DNA of 64,000 nt from UBA2093 sp044340485. Lineage in GTDB: Bacteria; Actinomycetota; Acidimicrobiia; Acidimicrobiales; Ilumatobacteraceae. Each line of letters begins with the position of its first letter. Positions within the stretch are counted from its first letter, which is position 1. A program made the translations under genes and the position numbers. Below the pieces are notes generated by a model. The model worked only from the letters and a program-made list of their open reading frames with translations, had not been told where the DNA came from and made no database searches. The stretch lies in the NCBI GenBank assembly GCA_044340485.1, contig JBIITN010000009.1, positions 1-64,000 on the forward strand. The letters run 5' to 3'. Of this stretch, positions 16,052 through 25,804 are shown piece by piece.

Positions 16052-16519
16052 ATGGGCCAGTACCTGCCGATCCTTGCATTGACCGTACTGGCCATCCTTT
16101 TTGCTGTTGTTAGTTTTGCGTTATCACACCTCATCGCCCCACGTCGTCCAAGTAGTGCAAAAGAAGCACCATACGAATGTGGAATCGTTCCCAGCCGTGA
16201 CAATCCTCAACGTTTTCCCGTCAGTTTCTATGTGGTCGCGATGCTCTTCATCATGTTCGACATCGAGTTGATCTTTGCCTTTCCATACGCAGTTGATTCT
16301 GAATTTCTCGGGACATTCGGCTTTTTTGAAATGGTCGCTTTTAGCGCCGTGTTCTTCATTGCTTTTGTCTACATGGTTGCTCGTGGTGCACTGGAATGGG
16401 GACCAATCCAGAAAGCTGTTCGCACGTCGCAACCACTCGCCGCTACAAACACACAGCGTGAATCTGTACGCGTTGTTGGTCACGAAGGACGTGAGCTAGA
16501 TACAAACGAGGCGGCATAG
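16052..16519 (+). CDS. nuoA: NADH-quinone oxidoreductase subunit A (complex 1)
   Basis: A 155-residue membrane subunit with three helices (about 6-29, 66-88, 97-118). The conserved YECGIVPSRDNPQRFPVSFYVVAMLFIMFDIELIF block includes the Cys of the mobile loop near the quinone tunnel. It is longer than Nuo2's copy because of a hydrophilic C-terminal tail. It begins 3 bases after the last gene of the bc module, so the first nuo cluster is continuous with the cytochrome operon. Confidence 0.95.
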   Translation: MGQYLPILALTVLAILFAVVSFALSHLIAPRRPSSAKEAPYECGIVPSRDNPQRFPVSFYVVAMLFIMFDIELIFAFPYAVDSEFLGTFGFFEMVAFSAVFFIAFVYMVARGALEWGPIQKAVRTSQPLAATNTQRESVRVVGHEGRELDTNEAA

Positions 16520-16521
16520 CA

Positions 16522-17109
16522 ATGACTGTTGCACGCAATGTTCTTGATGATGGTCTTGCTGGCCTCAACCACAACTTTCTCACTGGCCGTATTGAAGACG
16601 TAGTGAAATGGGCGCGTTCGCGCTCCAGTTGGGGTGCGACGTTTGGGCTCGCATGTTGTGCACTTGAAATGATGGCGACCGGCACCGCGCACTATGACCT
16701 TGCGCGTTTTGGGATGGAAGTATTCCGTGCTTCTCCGCGCCAGGCCGATATCATGATTGTGGCTGGTCGCGTGAGTCAGAAGATGGCGCCGGTGTTGCGC
16801 CAGGTGTACGACCAAATGATGGAACCCAAGTGGGTTATCTCCATGGGCGTATGTGCATCATCTGGTGGCATGTTTAATAACTACGCAATTGTGCAAGGTG
16901 TCGATCAAATTGTTCCTGTCGATGTGTACGCGCCTGGTTGTCCTCCTACACCGGAGACATTGATCCACGCGATCGAAACATTGCACCAACTCATCGAAGA
17001 CGGCGAAATCATGAAACGCCGTGCGGCAACAGGTCAGGGCGCCAACGTTCACATTCATGAAGTCTCTGCTGGTGCTTCATCGTTCCCGCTCACTATCGGA
17101 AATCGCTGA
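16522..17109 (+). CDS. nuoB: NADH-quinone oxidoreductase subunit B (complex 1)
   Basis: A 195-residue subunit that holds cluster N2, the last iron-sulfur cluster before quinone. The four ligands are visible as the adjacent pair Cys45-Cys46 (GLACCALEMM), Cys111 (MGVCASSGG) and Cys140 (APGCPP). It lies at the junction of the peripheral and membrane arms, against NuoD. It starts 2 bases after nuoA and has normal length. Confidence 0.96.
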   Translation: MTVARNVLDDGLAGLNHNFLTGRIEDVVKWARSRSSWGATFGLACCALEMMATGTAHYDLARFGMEVFRASPRQADIMIVAGRVSQKMAPVLRQVYDQMMEPKWVISMGVCASSGGMFNNYAIVQGVDQIVPVDVYAPGCPPTPETLIHAIETLHQLIEDGEIMKRRAATGQGANVHIHEVSAGASSFPLTIGNR

Positions 17110-17111
17110 TC

Positions 17112-17627
17112 ATGTCAGACGAGCAAATGGATACGGCTGTCTCTGAACAGGTTCCTGCAGAACAATTGCACGGTTGTCCTGTGGTCTATTCGCGAGGTCA
17201 AAAGGTTTTGCTTGTTACTCGTGAAGCGTATGTAAAAATAGTGAAAGCACTTCTCGACGAATCTTTTGAAGTGTGCGCAGATCTCACGGCTGTCGATTAC
17301 TTACTCATGCCACAACGACAAGTCGGCGCTGGTATTGCACCAGAGCGATTTGAAGTAGTTGTGAATTTGCTGTCTCTTGAAAAGCGTGAGCGGATCCGCC
17401 TCCGCATTCAAGTCCCAGAAGACGATGCTGCAGTCGATTCGCTTTTCGAGATTCATCCAGGAACAGAAGCATTCGAACGTGAAGTCTTCGACATGTTCGG
17501 AATTCGTTTCAACGCACACCCCGACCTCACTCGCATATTGATGCCTGAGGATTGGGACGGTCATCCATTGCGCAAGGACTACGCAACAGCGCGCATTCCC
17601 GTGCAGTTCAAAGGTTCGCCGTCATGA
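17112..17627 (+). CDS. nuoC: NADH-quinone oxidoreductase subunit C (complex 1)
   Basis: A 171-residue peripheral-arm subunit (30-kDa family). The diagnostic C-terminal region EAFEREVFDMFGIRFNAHPDL...RILMPEDWDGHPLRKDY is intact. It has no cofactor and packs against NuoD and NuoI. Its stop overlaps the nuoD start in ATGA. Confidence 0.95.
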   Translation: MSDEQMDTAVSEQVPAEQLHGCPVVYSRGQKVLLVTREAYVKIVKALLDESFEVCADLTAVDYLLMPQRQVGAGIAPERFEVVVNLLSLEKRERIRLRIQVPEDDAAVDSLFEIHPGTEAFEREVFDMFGIRFNAHPDLTRILMPEDWDGHPLRKDYATARIPVQFKGSPS

Positions 17628-18970
17628 GCACCATTGAAGATCGTCCCGTAGTAGCAGCTGGCACCGATGAGGGTGGTCAGGAAATGACCACGCGCAGTCA
17701 GCAGACTGCAAAAGAATTGCTGCGCGAAGTAGGTGCGGTACTTCGCATGAGCGAAGCTGAAGCCGCCGCACTTGCCGACGTTCAAGACGACCCAGATGAA
17801 GATCAAACAATGATCATCAACATGGGTCCTCAGCATCCAAGTACTCATGGTGTGTTACGTCTCATGTTGGAGCTACAGGGCGAAACCGTTCTTCGTTGCA
17901 AGCCCATCATTGGCTACTTGCACACCGGCATGGAAAAGACCGGCGAAGAATTGTCGTATATGCAAGGCGGTACCAATGTCACCCGCATGGATTATGCGTC
18001 GCCTCTAAACAATGAACTCGTGTTTTCATTAGCGGTCGAAAAACTTCTGGGCATCGACGGCGATATTCCCGAGCGCGCCACATGGATGCGCATGTTGTTG
18101 TCAGAAATGAATCGCATGAGTAGCCACTTGCTCTTCCTTGCTACAAACGGCATGGACATTGGTGCGGTGTCAATGATGCTCTATGGCTTCCGCGAGCGCG
18201 AAGAAGTATTGCGTTTCTTCCAGAAAGTCACTGGTTTGCGCATGAACCATAACTTCATCCGCCCTGGTGGACTTGCTGCAGACCTCCCACCAGGTTGGCG
18301 TGATGATGTTCTCGAAATTCTTGGAAATTTGCCGGTGCGCCTTGATGAGTATGAAGTGTTGCTCACCGGTCAGCCCATTTTCCGCGAACGTTTGCAAGGC
18401 GTTGGTGTTATCACAACAAAAGAGGCACTTGCGCTTGGAGCAACCGGGCCGATCTTGCGTTCCACCGGTGTGGCGTGGGACTTGCGTCGCGACATGCCAT
18501 ATCTAAATTACGACCAAGTCGAGTTTGATGTGCTCATCGGTTCCTATGGTGATGCGTACGATCGTTATTCCATTCGCCTCAACGAAATTCGCGAATCAAT
18601 CCGCATTGTGCATCAGATCCTCGACAAGATGCCGGCGGGTGACTATCGCATTCAAGATAAGAAAGTCACGCCACCACCACGTGCGCGAATCGATGAGTCG
18701 ATGGAAGCACTCATTCACCACTTCAAGATCTTCACTGAAGGTTTCAAAGTCCCAGAAGGCGAAGTGTATGTGAGTATCGAAAGTCCACGCGGTGAGATTG
18801 GTTGTTATATCGTGAGTGATGGTTCTTCTCATCCATACCGCATGCGCATACGACCACCATCTTTTGTAAACATTCAAACATTGCCGCACATGATGCGTGG
18901 CGGGTTAGTTGCAGACGCTGTCGCTGTGATTTCATCTGTTGACCCAGTTCTTGGAGAGGTAGACCGATGA
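17624..18970 (+). CDS. nuoD: NADH-quinone oxidoreductase subunit D (complex 1)
   Basis: ATG 17624 is chosen for its ATGA overlap with the nuoC stop, giving 448 residues; an upstream ATG at 17552 lies inside nuoC. The 49-kDa family landmarks are present: GPQHPSTHGVLRL with the quinone-site His, HTGMEKT with Thr101 at the position of mitochondrial NDUFS2 Arg85, and TRMDY with Tyr124 as the expected quinone-ligating Tyr. About 60 extra hydrophilic N-terminal residues precede the conserved domain. It forms the quinone site with NuoB. Confidence 0.96.
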   Translation: MSTIEDRPVVAAGTDEGGQEMTTRSQQTAKELLREVGAVLRMSEAEAAALADVQDDPDEDQTMIINMGPQHPSTHGVLRLMLELQGETVLRCKPIIGYLHTGMEKTGEELSYMQGGTNVTRMDYASPLNNELVFSLAVEKLLGIDGDIPERATWMRMLLSEMNRMSSHLLFLATNGMDIGAVSMMLYGFREREEVLRFFQKVTGLRMNHNFIRPGGLAADLPPGWRDDVLEILGNLPVRLDEYEVLLTGQPIFRERLQGVGVITTKEALALGATGPILRSTGVAWDLRRDMPYLNYDQVEFDVLIGSYGDAYDRYSIRLNEIRESIRIVHQILDKMPAGDYRIQDKKVTPPPRARIDESMEALIHHFKIFTEGFKVPEGEVYVSIESPRGEIGCYIVSDGSSHPYRMRIRPPSFVNIQTLPHMMRGGLVADAVAVISSVDPVLGEVDR

Positions 18971-19581
18971 GCAAACTCACTGATGCAAATGTCACTCTCG
19001 CTAACGAGATCATCTCTCGGTACCCACGCAGAAAGTCTGCACTGGTGCCGTTATTGCATCTCGCGCAAGAACAAGATGGTTATGTTGCTCGCGACGCAAT
19101 GAAACACATCGCCGAACTTGTGGGTGTCACTCCCGCAGAAGTGTTGGGAACTGCCACTTTCTACGAGATGTTCAAGTTTGAACCCGTTGGTCGTTATGTG
19201 ATCAACATCTGCGACACATTGTCGTGTTCACGTTGTGGCTCAGGCGAGTTGATTCATCACGCTGAAGAGAAACTCGGCATCAAAGCCGGTAGCACCACTG
19301 ACGATGGCATGTTCACTATTGAGCACGCCGAGTGTCAGGCTGCCTGCACAGAGGCACCTGTATTGCAAGTGAACTACCGTTACCGCTTCCGCGTGACACC
19401 AGAGAAGTTCGACCAACTCGTTGATGATCTTCGTGCTGGAAAGTTCGCAGACGAAATTCCTCAACATGGAACGTTGGCGCGTGTACGTCAGCACATTCCA
19501 GCTGATCGCGGCGTCGGCGTTACGTCTCCAGAAGAAGTGAACCAAGCACCCGAATGGTTCGACGGAAAGCCAGCACTATGA
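18967..19581 (+). CDS. nuoE: NADH-quinone oxidoreductase subunit E (complex 1)
   Basis: A 204-residue subunit of the NADH module that carries the [2Fe-2S] cluster N1a. Its ligands are Cys82 and Cys87 (CDTLSC) and Cys123 and Cys127 (CQAAC). The N-terminal helical domain PLLHLAQEQDGYV is typical. It overlaps both neighbours by 4 bases (ATGA). No counterpart exists in the second nuo cluster. Confidence 0.95.
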   Translation: MSKLTDANVTLANEIISRYPRRKSALVPLLHLAQEQDGYVARDAMKHIAELVGVTPAEVLGTATFYEMFKFEPVGRYVINICDTLSCSRCGSGELIHHAEEKLGIKAGSTTDDGMFTIEHAECQAACTEAPVLQVNYRYRFRVTPEKFDQLVDDLRAGKFADEIPQHGTLARVRQHIPADRGVGVTSPEEVNQAPEWFDGKPAL

Positions 19582-20978
19582 CACGCACATTTCCGTATGC
19601 AGCAGGTTTCGTAGAAGGCGATCGTCCAAAGATTGTCACATCACGTTTTGAATACGAAGATTCCTACACTCTCGAGCGCTTCCTTGCCACCGATGGTTAC
19701 AAGGGAATTCGCGCGGCGTTGTCACAACCATCTGGTGACGTGCATGAGGAAGTACGGAAGGCAACCGTTCTCGGTCGTGGTGGTGCGGGATTCCCCGCAG
19801 GCACCAAGTGGGGACTGACGCCACAAGAAGTGTGGCCGCGGTATCTCGTCGTGAATGGTGACGAAAGTGAACCAGGCACGTACAAAGACCGCTTGTTAAT
19901 GGAGCGTGATCCGCATCAATTGATTGAAGGCTGTCTTATTGCGTGTTATGCAGCCGGACTATCGCAGTGTTTCTTGTACATCCGTGGCGAAATGGCAGTT
20001 GCTCAAGAACGCGTAGCTGCAGCGCTGAATGAAGCGTATGCAGCTGGTTATGTTGGCAAAAACATTTTGGGATCGCGTTTCTCACTCGACATCGTGCTGC
20101 ACTGGGGTGCTGGTGCGTATGTGGTGGGTGAGGAAACAGCGTTGATTGAAAGTCTTGAGGGTAATCGTGGAATGCCTCGACTCAAGCCACCGTATTTCCC
20201 TGCGGCAAACGGTTTGTACGGGCAACCAACGATCGTGAACAACGTCGAGACATTGGCAAACCTGCCGTGGATCATGTGCAACAGCGCCGATGCATACACA
20301 GCAATCGGTACTCCAACGTCTCCTGGTACGCGCATGGTTGCGGTATCTGGTGACGTACGTCGTCCTGGAGTGTTCGAAATAGTGAATGGCACCACCACAT
20401 TTCGTGACTTGTTGTTTGGTGAAGATTTCTGTGGTGGCATGAAAGAGGGCCGCACGCTGAAAGCTTTTGTACCCGGTGGCGGATCAGCACCGTGGTTCAC
20501 TGAAGACCAACTCGATCTTCCTTTTGAAGCAAGTCAGGTTGGTCCTGCTGGTTCAATGCTTGGATCAGGAGCCGTCATGGTGATGGATGACACCACTGAC
20601 ATTCCGTATGCTGCTCTTACATTGACTCGTTTTTACGCTCACGAATCGTGTGGTAAGTGCACACCGTGTCGTGAAGGTGGCACGTGGCTTGAACGCATTC
20701 TCACCCGCGTCGTGAACGGCAACGGCACAGATGCCGACCTTGCACAGTTGAAAGAAGTGGGCGAGTCGATCTGTCCGGGTGATTTCCCGCACGCGTCAAG
20801 TGAGCGCTTAGGTTTGTCAGCAACCCCGTTCCCATACAAGATGAACACCATCTGTTTCGTTGGTCCATCCGCATATGTTCCAGTGCATTCAGCACTGACC
20901 TTGTTCCCAGAGGAATTTGAATCGCGCGTTACTCGTCGCATTTCAATTCCGGTTACTGCAGTTGGGGTAGGCGAATGA
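19578..20978 (+). CDS. nuoF: NADH-quinone oxidoreductase subunit F (complex 1)
   Basis: ATG 19578 overlaps the nuoE stop by 4 bases and gives 466 residues; the in-frame start 24 bases upstream lies in nuoE. It is the NADH-binding flavoprotein: GRGGAGFPAGTKW and NGDESEPGTYKDR bind FMN and NADH, and ESCGKCTPCREGG plus a distal ICFVG supply the four Cys of cluster N3. It oxidises NADH at the tip of the peripheral arm and is absent from the second cluster. Confidence 0.96.
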   Translation: MTRTFPYAAGFVEGDRPKIVTSRFEYEDSYTLERFLATDGYKGIRAALSQPSGDVHEEVRKATVLGRGGAGFPAGTKWGLTPQEVWPRYLVVNGDESEPGTYKDRLLMERDPHQLIEGCLIACYAAGLSQCFLYIRGEMAVAQERVAAALNEAYAAGYVGKNILGSRFSLDIVLHWGAGAYVVGEETALIESLEGNRGMPRLKPPYFPAANGLYGQPTIVNNVETLANLPWIMCNSADAYTAIGTPTSPGTRMVAVSGDVRRPGVFEIVNGTTTFRDLLFGEDFCGGMKEGRTLKAFVPGGGSAPWFTEDQLDLPFEASQVGPAGSMLGSGAVMVMDDTTDIPYAALTLTRFYAHESCGKCTPCREGGTWLERILTRVVNGNGTDADLAQLKEVGESICPGDFPHASSERLGLSATPFPYKMNTICFVGPSAYVPVHSALTLFPEEFESRVTRRISIPVTAVGVGE

Positions 20979-23338
20979 GCACTACAGAGTCACACCCCGA
21001 AAACCAAGCACAGGTCGATCCCAACGCGGTGAACATCACCATCAATGATGCTCCCATCGTTGCGCGCAAAGGCGAGATGATCATTGCTGCTGCTGATCGC
21101 ACCGATGATTTCATTCCACGTTTTTGTTACCACCCACGAATGAAGCCCGTTGGCATGTGTCGTCAGTGTCTCGTTGAGATCGACACGCCACGTGGACCGA
21201 TGATGGTTGTGTCATGCATGACGCCCGTGACTGAAGGCCAAGTGGTGCGCACCGCAACTGATCAGGTGAAGCGTGCACAAGAAGGCATGATCGAGTTACT
21301 TCTTGCGAATCACCCACTTGATTGTCCGGTGTGCGACAAGGGTGGCGAATGTCCGCTACAGGATCAGGCGTTTAGTCATGGCCCTGGTGAGAGTCGTTAC
21401 GTTGAAGAAAAGCGTCACTACGAAAAGCCAATTCCAATTAGCGACCTGGTATTTCTCGACCGCGAACGCTGCATCTTGTGTGATCGCTGTACGCGCTTTG
21501 CAAGTGATGTCGCAGGTGATCCACTAATTAGTTTCACTCATCGTGGAAACAACACCCAAGTGCTGACTTTCCCAGACGAGCCTTTTGCGTCCTACTTCTC
21601 TGGTAACACGGTTCAGATCTGTCCAGTCGGTGCGCTCACAGCACAGCCGTATCGTTTCAAGGCCCGTCCATGGGATCTCGAACAGCGTGAAAGCACATGC
21701 ACGTCGTGTTCAGTTGGTTGTCGCATCGTGGTGCAATCAAGTCGCGATGAAGTATTGCGTTATCAAGGCGTCGATAGCGATCCCGTCAACTGGGGCTGGT
21801 TGTGCGACCGCGGCCGTTTCAATTTCCAATCAGTGAATTCACCAGATCGTCTCACGACTCCATTGATTCGTCGTGGCGACAATCTCGAAGAAACATCGTG
21901 GTCTGAAGCTCTTGAAGTTGTTGCACGCACACTTCGTATGGCGTCTGGTTCATCTGTTGCGATCTTGGGTGGTGCTCGCGGCACCAATGAAGATGCCTAT
22001 GCGTGGGCACAGCTTGCAGATGCACTCGGTATTTCTATGCGTGATGCACAAATGGATGATGGATTGCCCGCACGCATCTTCTCGTATCCCGGAGCAACAA
22101 TTGGTTCAACATGTGCTTCGCACACGGTTGTATTGATGTCGCCCGACATCAAAGAAGAACTGCCAGTGTTGTATCTGCGATTGCGTGATGCAGTACAAAA
22201 CAAGGGCGTCAAGATCATTGAATTGTCTACTCATGACACTGGCATGACCCCGTACACATGGAAGTCATTGCGTTTTGAGCCTGGTCACAGCGCTGAGGCC
22301 GTTCGCGCAATGTTGAATGACACCGACGTTGCTAGTCAGATCGCCAGCGGCGATATCACTGTTGTTGCTGGTCGGGGCAACCTGGCTGAAAATAGTGAAC
22401 TCGCGATGGCGGGCGTCGATGCGTTGTTATCGGCTGTACCTAACGCAAAAGTTCTTCCTGTTCTGCGCCGTGGAAATGTGCGCGGTGCACTTGCTCTTGG
22501 TTTGGCTCCACGTTCGGGCCTCGATGCCGCAAACATTCTTGAAGCATCAGCAAATGGCAAAGTAGATTGCCTCATTCTTCTTGGCGCAGACCCAATGACC
22601 GATGTGCCAGACACCGATCTTGCGCGTCGGGGAATCGCTGGTGCACGATTCGTTGTTTCTGTCGATACCACTTTGTCGACGTCTACTCAGCATGCCGATG
22701 TTGTGTTGCCTGCTGCTGCATTTGCAGAAAAAGCAGGCACCACCACAAACCTCGAGGGTCGCGTCACTGATGTCACCCAACAGATCACCGCCAGCGGAAC
22801 ATCGCGTCCCGATTGGATGATTGCTGTCGAGCTTGCATACATGCTTGATCATGATCTTGGAGTCATGTCACTTGAAGAAGTGCAACAGCACCTGAAGAAA
22901 GACATGCCTGCATTTGCCGCGGTTGCTACTTCGGTACAAGTACGCCGTGACGGTGTCGTCATATCACTGCCTCTTACAAGCGAATCTGCTGCGACCCCTG
23001 CAGTAGCAGAGAAAAAGTCGTATGAGTTCCGTTTAATCGTTGGTCGCAAGATGTATGACAACGCTGTGAGCACTGCAACAAGTCCATCACTTACGAACTT
23101 GGCGCCAGGTGCTGCTGCATTTGTTCACCCGCTAGATCTTGAACGTGTAGGCACGCACGAAGGCGCCACTGTTCGCATTGGCAATGATGCAAGCACAGTG
23201 GTGTTGCCAATTCATGCTGCCGAGTGGGTTTCTCGATCAACCGTGTTTGTCCCGTTCAATCAACCAGGCGTTGATGTTCGCGAACTGATTCGTCATGGTC
23301 AGTCCGTGACCGACGTTCGAATCGAGACGATGTCGTGA
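20975..23338 (+). CDS. nuoG: NADH-quinone oxidoreductase subunit G (complex 1)
   Basis: A 787-residue subunit of the NADH module. Ligand sets are readable in order: [2Fe-2S] Cys51, 62, 65, 81; the His-Cys cluster N5 (His113, Cys117, 120, 126); N4 (Cys166, 169, 172, 216); and an additional Cys242, 245, 249, 277 set matching the off-pathway N7 cluster of E. coli and Thermus. A molybdopterin-like domain follows to about residue 690. The N7 set shows it belongs to the N7-containing bacterial type. It overlaps nuoF by 4 bases. Confidence 0.95.
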   Translation: MSTTESHPENQAQVDPNAVNITINDAPIVARKGEMIIAAADRTDDFIPRFCYHPRMKPVGMCRQCLVEIDTPRGPMMVVSCMTPVTEGQVVRTATDQVKRAQEGMIELLLANHPLDCPVCDKGGECPLQDQAFSHGPGESRYVEEKRHYEKPIPISDLVFLDRERCILCDRCTRFASDVAGDPLISFTHRGNNTQVLTFPDEPFASYFSGNTVQICPVGALTAQPYRFKARPWDLEQRESTCTSCSVGCRIVVQSSRDEVLRYQGVDSDPVNWGWLCDRGRFNFQSVNSPDRLTTPLIRRGDNLEETSWSEALEVVARTLRMASGSSVAILGGARGTNEDAYAWAQLADALGISMRDAQMDDGLPARIFSYPGATIGSTCASHTVVLMSPDIKEELPVLYLRLRDAVQNKGVKIIELSTHDTGMTPYTWKSLRFEPGHSAEAVRAMLNDTDVASQIASGDITVVAGRGNLAENSELAMAGVDALLSAVPNAKVLPVLRRGNVRGALALGLAPRSGLDAANILEASANGKVDCLILLGADPMTDVPDTDLARRGIAGARFVVSVDTTLSTSTQHADVVLPAAAFAEKAGTTTNLEGRVTDVTQQITASGTSRPDWMIAVELAYMLDHDLGVMSLEEVQQHLKKDMPAFAAVATSVQVRRDGVVISLPLTSESAATPAVAEKKSYEFRLIVGRKMYDNAVSTATSPSLTNLAPGAAAFVHPLDLERVGTHEGATVRIGNDASTVVLPIHAAEWVSRSTVFVPFNQPGVDVRELIRHGQSVTDVRIETMS

Positions 23339-24576
23339 TGAGCGCCATTCAGTCCGTACTCGTGGGTCTCGATCCACTGCTCACCGGATACGTCTGGGGA
23401 ACGCCACTTTTCATTGTGATTCTCAAAGTCTTGGTGGTGTTTGTTGTTGGACTTGTTGCCACGATGCTCATGGTGTGGTTTGAACGCAAGGTTGTTGCGG
23501 GCATGCAAAATCGCGTTGGACCGAATAAGGCAGGTCCGTTTGGACTTTTGCAAACACTCGCCGACGGCACCAAGTTGCTCTTGAAAGAAGATCTGATTCC
23601 AAGCAAAGCAGATCGTTTTGTTTTTCGTCTTGCGCCATACCTTGCGTTAGTTCCAGCGTTTCTCACCTTCGCAGTGATCCCCCTTGGCGGTGATTTCCGT
23701 GAGGGAAAAGACGGCATGGTGACGTGGTTTGGGCATGAAACGCGCGTCCAACTCGCTGATCCTTCAATGGGAATTTTGTTTGCCTTAGCTATTTCATCAA
23801 TAGCGGTATACGGCGTGATGTTGGCTGGTTGGTCGAGCGGTTCGAAGTACCCATTGCTGGGATCCGTTCGCGCATCCGCACAGATGGTGAGCTACGAAGC
23901 GGCGCTTGGTTTGTCTGTCGCAGCTGTGGTCTTAGTTGCCGGCACATTGTCAACGAGTGGCATCGTTGCTGGTCAACAAACGTTGGGCGATTGGAACTTG
24001 CTGGCCACAGGTGTTATTCCATTTTTCATTTTCATGATCGCTGCAACGGCTGAGTTGAACCGTCCTCCATTTGACTTGGTGGAAGCAGAACAAGAACTTG
24101 TTGGTGGTTTCAGCACCGAATACGCGTCATTGCGTTTTGCCTTGTTCTTCCTTGCTGAATTTATGCACACCATCACGATGTCGGCTCTCATCGTCACACT
24201 GTTCTTCGGTGGTCCACAGCCCATCGCAATTGGAGACACCACTCTCGACATACCGCTTATTCCAAACGGTCTTGAAGGCACAGTGTGGTTGCTCTTGAAG
24301 GTGCTTGTCTTCTTGTACATCTACGTATGGATTCGTGCGTCATTGCCACGTTTCCGTTACGACCAACTAATGAATCTTGGCTGGAAATTGTTGATCCCTG
24401 CATCACTTGGATGGTTTATGTTGCTCGCCGCTCAGCGTGTTGGCGACGCAGCCGGATGGGACACAGTTGTAGTCACCATAGTGACTGCGCTGGTGTTGAT
24501 TGCTGGCTACGGCTTGCTCACATGGGCCTCAAAGACCGCCCGTGATGAAAGAGCCAAGTATGGAGCGAGGTTCTAG
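23335..24576 (+). CDS. nuoH: NADH-quinone oxidoreductase subunit H (complex 1)
   Basis: A 413-residue membrane subunit (ND1 family) forming the entry of the quinone tunnel. MQNRVGPNKAGPFGLLQTLADGTKLLLKED is the conserved first cytoplasmic loop, and AELNRPPFDLVEAEQELVGGFSTEYA the second. Eight or nine helices are predicted, with a short C-terminal tail. Two starts are possible and nearly equivalent: GTG 23335 (4-base overlap with the nuoG stop) or ATG 23338 (1-base overlap). Confidence 0.96.
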   Translation: MMSAIQSVLVGLDPLLTGYVWGTPLFIVILKVLVVFVVGLVATMLMVWFERKVVAGMQNRVGPNKAGPFGLLQTLADGTKLLLKEDLIPSKADRFVFRLAPYLALVPAFLTFAVIPLGGDFREGKDGMVTWFGHETRVQLADPSMGILFALAISSIAVYGVMLAGWSSGSKYPLLGSVRASAQMVSYEAALGLSVAAVVLVAGTLSTSGIVAGQQTLGDWNLLATGVIPFFIFMIAATAELNRPPFDLVEAEQELVGGFSTEYASLRFALFFLAEFMHTITMSALIVTLFFGGPQPIAIGDTTLDIPLIPNGLEGTVWLLLKVLVFLYIYVWIRASLPRFRYDQLMNLGWKLLIPASLGWFMLLAAQRVGDAAGWDTVVVTIVTALVLIAGYGLLTWASKTARDERAKYGARF

Positions 24577-24578
24577 TC

Positions 24579-25259
24579 ATGGGTTACTTCGGAGGTTTTC
24601 TCGTTACGTTGCGTCAACAAGGGGCGCGCAACAAAGTCACCACTGAATATTCAGGTGGACGCGTCTTTCGTCGTAAGAAGAAAGACACAAAAGATCAAAA
24701 GATCGAAAAGCCCGAACGTTTGCACGGTCGCCATGTCTTGAATCGTTATGAAGATGGCATGGAAAAGTGCATCGGTTGTGAGTTGTGCGCTGGCGTGTGT
24801 CCAGCCCGTTGCATCTACGTGCGTGGACAAGACAACGACCCGATGAATCCCACCTCGCCCGGTGAGCGATTTGGTTTCATTTACGAGATCAACTATCTCC
24901 GTTGCATTCACTGCGATCTCTGCGTCGAGGCATGCCCTACTGAAGCCATTACCGAAACCAAGTTGTTCGAGTTTTCATTCACGAACCGGCAAGATGCGAT
25001 TTACACCAAGAATGATCTTCTTGTAGGTGACGATGGCATGCCACAGCATCTTCCGTGGGAAGACTGGCGCCCTGGCGAAGATATGAATACCTCCGGGTGG
25101 ATGCGTGCTACTGCGCCCGCAGGTGACGCCACATTTGAAGGCGTTGTGTCGTGGAGTGGCGAACTTGGTTATGGCGTGCGCGCGCCTGAACCCGACCAGA
25201 CAGAACGTGATCGTGGTGAAGAACCTCAAAACTCAGACCACGACGGAGGACATCACTGA
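24579..25259 (+). CDS. nuoI: NADH-quinone oxidoreductase subunit I (complex 1)
   Basis: A 226-residue peripheral subunit with two [4Fe-4S] clusters, N6a and N6b. The motifs are Cys64, 67, 70, 74 (CIGCELCAGVCP) and Cys109, 112, 115, 119 (CIHCDLCVEACP), separated by 34 residues as in the family. A C-terminal extension of about 85 hydrophilic residues makes it longer than the Nuo2 copy (163 residues). Its stop overlaps the nuoJ start (TGATG). Confidence 0.95.
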   Translation: MGYFGGFLVTLRQQGARNKVTTEYSGGRVFRRKKKDTKDQKIEKPERLHGRHVLNRYEDGMEKCIGCELCAGVCPARCIYVRGQDNDPMNPTSPGERFGFIYEINYLRCIHCDLCVEACPTEAITETKLFEFSFTNRQDAIYTKNDLLVGDDGMPQHLPWEDWRPGEDMNTSGWMRATAPAGDATFEGVVSWSGELGYGVRAPEPDQTERDRGEEPQNSDHDGGHH

Positions 25260-25804
25260 TGGAGCTCGTCGTATTCATTGGCGCGGCAATCATGATTCTT
25301 GCCGGAGCTATCGGAGTAGTCACGCGTAGTAATCCGGTGCATGCTGCTCTCAGCATGGTGTTATCGCTTTTCGGTATCGCGGTGTTGTTTGTTGCTCAAA
25401 GCGCGCACTTCCTCGCAGCCGTACAGGTCATCGTGTACGCCGGCGCAATTGTTGTTCTCTTTCTCTTTGTCATCATGCTGCTGGGTGTAGATCAGGCGGA
25501 AAACCTGTCAATTGAACCCATTCGTATTCAGCGACCTTTAGCCATCATCGTGAGTGCGGCAATTGTTGGTCTCATTGGCGCGGCAATTGTGCAGGCCGAA
25601 GACGCTGTACAAATGCGCGGAAATGGAATCGCAATTCCTGATGTCGAAAATCCCGATGCAAATGTTCGCGAAATTGCCCGCTCAATCTTTGGTGACTATG
25701 TATTCGCTTTCGAGTTGACATCAGTTCTGCTTCTTGTCGCAGTGGTTGCAACTGTCATGATGTCACGTCGTATGAAAAAGACTGATGCCGAGGTAGCGAA
25801 GTGA
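25259..25804 (+). CDS. nuoJ: NADH-quinone oxidoreductase subunit J (complex 1)
   Basis: A 181-residue membrane subunit (ND6 family) with five helices. The motif VIVYAGAIVVLFLFVIMLL contains the pi-bulge helix Tyr and Gly residues. It starts one base inside the nuoI stop and overlaps nuoK by 4 bases (GTGA). Confidence 0.94.
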   Translation: MELVVFIGAAIMILAGAIGVVTRSNPVHAALSMVLSLFGIAVLFVAQSAHFLAAVQVIVYAGAIVVLFLFVIMLLGVDQAENLSIEPIRIQRPLAIIVSAAIVGLIGAAIVQAEDAVQMRGNGIAIPDVENPDANVREIARSIFGDYVFAFELTSVLLLVAVVATVMMSRRMKKTDAEVAK